Assembly: GCF_001308875.1 (NCBI RefSeq)
Contig: NZ_KQ465128.1
Coordinates: forward strand, 1-64,000
Origin: Lysinibacillus sp. ZYM-1
Lineage (GTDB): Bacteria > Bacillota > Bacilli > Bacillales_A > Planococcaceae
Direction: 5' to 3'
DNA length: 64,000 bases
Positions within the stretch are counted from its first letter, which is position 1; the number at the start of each line of letters is the position of its first letter. The translations under genes were made by a program, and so were the position numbers. Of the stretch, positions 63,181-64,000 are shown piece by piece. The notes below the pieces were generated by a model. That model saw only the letters and a list, made by a program, of their open reading frames with translations. It had not been told where the DNA came from and searched no databases.

Positions 63181-64000
63181 AATATGGAATAGTGTTGTCG
63201 GGAAGCTATGGGTAACCATATTGCTTCTCGTTTCATTTGTATTATTTGTTTTCACGGTATTAATGCTTGAATTTCTTCAAAACTACCACATGCAGCAAGC
63301 GGAAATATCTTTACGTCAAACCGCTGCAACTGTGGCAAGTATAGTGGATGACAATGAAACAGCTGAATCAACTTCGGAATTATTAAAAGATATTTTACCT
63401 AAAGGCACCAATGCACTCATCGCTATAAGCCATGTCGAGGTATCCTTTGCGATGCAAGAGGGTGTAAATAAAAAGGAAATACAAGATACCATTTTAGCGA
63501 ATAAATCTTTTCGTGAAGTTTTTCAATCAGATGAGCCGATTACAAAAGAAATGATGATGCCCTCTTCTACAGATCCAGAAAAAATGGAATCCTATGTTGT
63601 GCTTGGTTTCCCGTTGAATGTAGAAAATGCTGTACATGGAGCAGTTTTCATCTATCAAAGCCCCGATGCACTACATAAAACGTCCAAGGAAACGACGAAA
63701 ATTGTCTTTTTAGCAGCCTTTATTGCTTTTGTCTTGACGACATTTTTTGCGTTCTTCCTCTCTTCACGTATTACTTCACCACTCAGAAAAATGCGTGAGT
63801 TGGCATTTGAAATTGCAAAGGGAAATTTTGAAGCGAAAATGCCCACGACTCAAAATGATGAAATTGGACAGCTTGCGGTTGCCTTCAACCAAATGGGACG
63901 TCAATTAAAGCATAATTTAGAAGTCATCAATCAAGAAAATGAACAATTATCAAATATTTTGACGTCTATGACAGATGCAGTGATTACGTTTAATCGTGAC
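63173..64000 (+). CDS. resE: Sensor histidine kinase ResE, 5' part
   Basis: The first 276 codons are in the window. Membrane helix 1 (residues 10-32) is followed by an outer sensory domain (35-170), membrane helix 2 (180-203), HAMP (FFLSSRITSPLRKMRELAFE, FEAKMPTTQNDEIGQL) and the start of a PAS domain (NILTSMTDAVITFNRD). The kinase domain lies beyond the right edge. The ATG at 63173 overlaps the resD stop by eight bases. ResE phosphorylates ResD under oxygen limitation or nitric oxide. Confidence 0.93.
   Translation, partial: MNRIWNSVVGKLWVTILLLVSFVLFVFTVLMLEFLQNYHMQQAEISLRQTAATVASIVDDNETAESTSELLKDILPKGTNALIAISHVEVSFAMQEGVNKKEIQDTILANKSFREVFQSDEPITKEMMMPSSTDPEKMESYVVLGFPLNVENAVHGAVFIYQSPDALHKTSKETTKIVFLAAFIAFVLTTFFAFFLSSRITSPLRKMRELAFEIAKGNFEAKMPTTQNDEIGQLAVAFNQMGRQLKHNLEVINQENEQLSNILTSMTDAVITFNRD

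Overview
The window is low-GC Gram-positive chromosome from a spore-former of the Bacillaceae/Caryophanaceae. The gene content and order (spoIIA operon with sigF, sirA, lexA-yneA-yneB, resABCDE, scpAB) fit Lysinibacillus or a close relative; the genus is an inference. No rRNA, tRNA, CRISPR array or complete insertion sequence was seen.

Layout. 1-4 kb: a GntR/ABC/CPBP-protease stress or immunity module and an acyltransferase. 4.2-6.6 kb: an orphan phage-type holin and a large DUF2339 membrane protein. 6.8-19.4 kb: an essentially complete type IV pilus locus. Three minor-pilin-like genes run leftward. Rightward run a VanW/G5 surface protein, pilB, pilT, pilC, two prepilins, pilM, pilN, pilO and pilD. 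19.5-26 kb: a class I glutamine amidotransferase, the SOS block lexA / yneA-yneB, a second-type peptide deformylase with a tiny overlapping HTH gene, a GNAT enzyme, ynzC and transketolase. 26.1-36.1 kb: a 10 kb block separates tkt from its usual neighbours sirA-yneF. It holds a truncated HAD phosphatase, an IS110-family remnant with its 5' non-coding leader, a GC-richer catabolic cassette (MBL-fold hydrolase, FAH-family gene broken by one in-frame stop, TetR regulator), remnants of a TniQ/TnsD-like protein and an XRE regulator, and then a LiaIH/LiaFSR-type envelope-stress system. 36.4-38.3 kb: sirA, yneF, a c-di-AMP (ydaO-type) riboswitch facing away from every nearby gene, and luxS. 38.3-53.4 kb: the conserved yqkD / thiolase / yqkE / yqkF / nudF / fur / xerD / deoB / pdp / spoIIAA-AB-sigF-spoVAF / lysA series. 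53.5-64 kb: ribT, DUF309, scpA, scpB, a D,D-carboxypeptidase, an unknown membrane protein, rluB, resA-resB-resC and resD-resE (resE runs off the end).

How it fits together. The pilus genes encode extension (PilB) and retraction (PilT) ATPases, platform (PilC), alignment complex (PilMNO), pilins and their peptidase (PilD). LexA controls itself and the division inhibitor YneA through SOS boxes. Fur, LiaFSR and ResDE respond to iron, envelope stress and oxygen respectively. SirA, SpoIIAA/AB/SigF and SpoVAF belong to sporulation, and the promoters of sirA and spoIIA carry recognisable Spo0A and sigma-H signatures.

The most unusual items are the orphan c-di-AMP riboswitch at about 37.4-37.5 kb, the IS110 remnant that keeps its putative bridge-RNA region at 27.0-27.2 kb, and the layered accessory block around them. 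Many starts given here were chosen by Shine-Dalgarno spacing rather than by the longest open frame.
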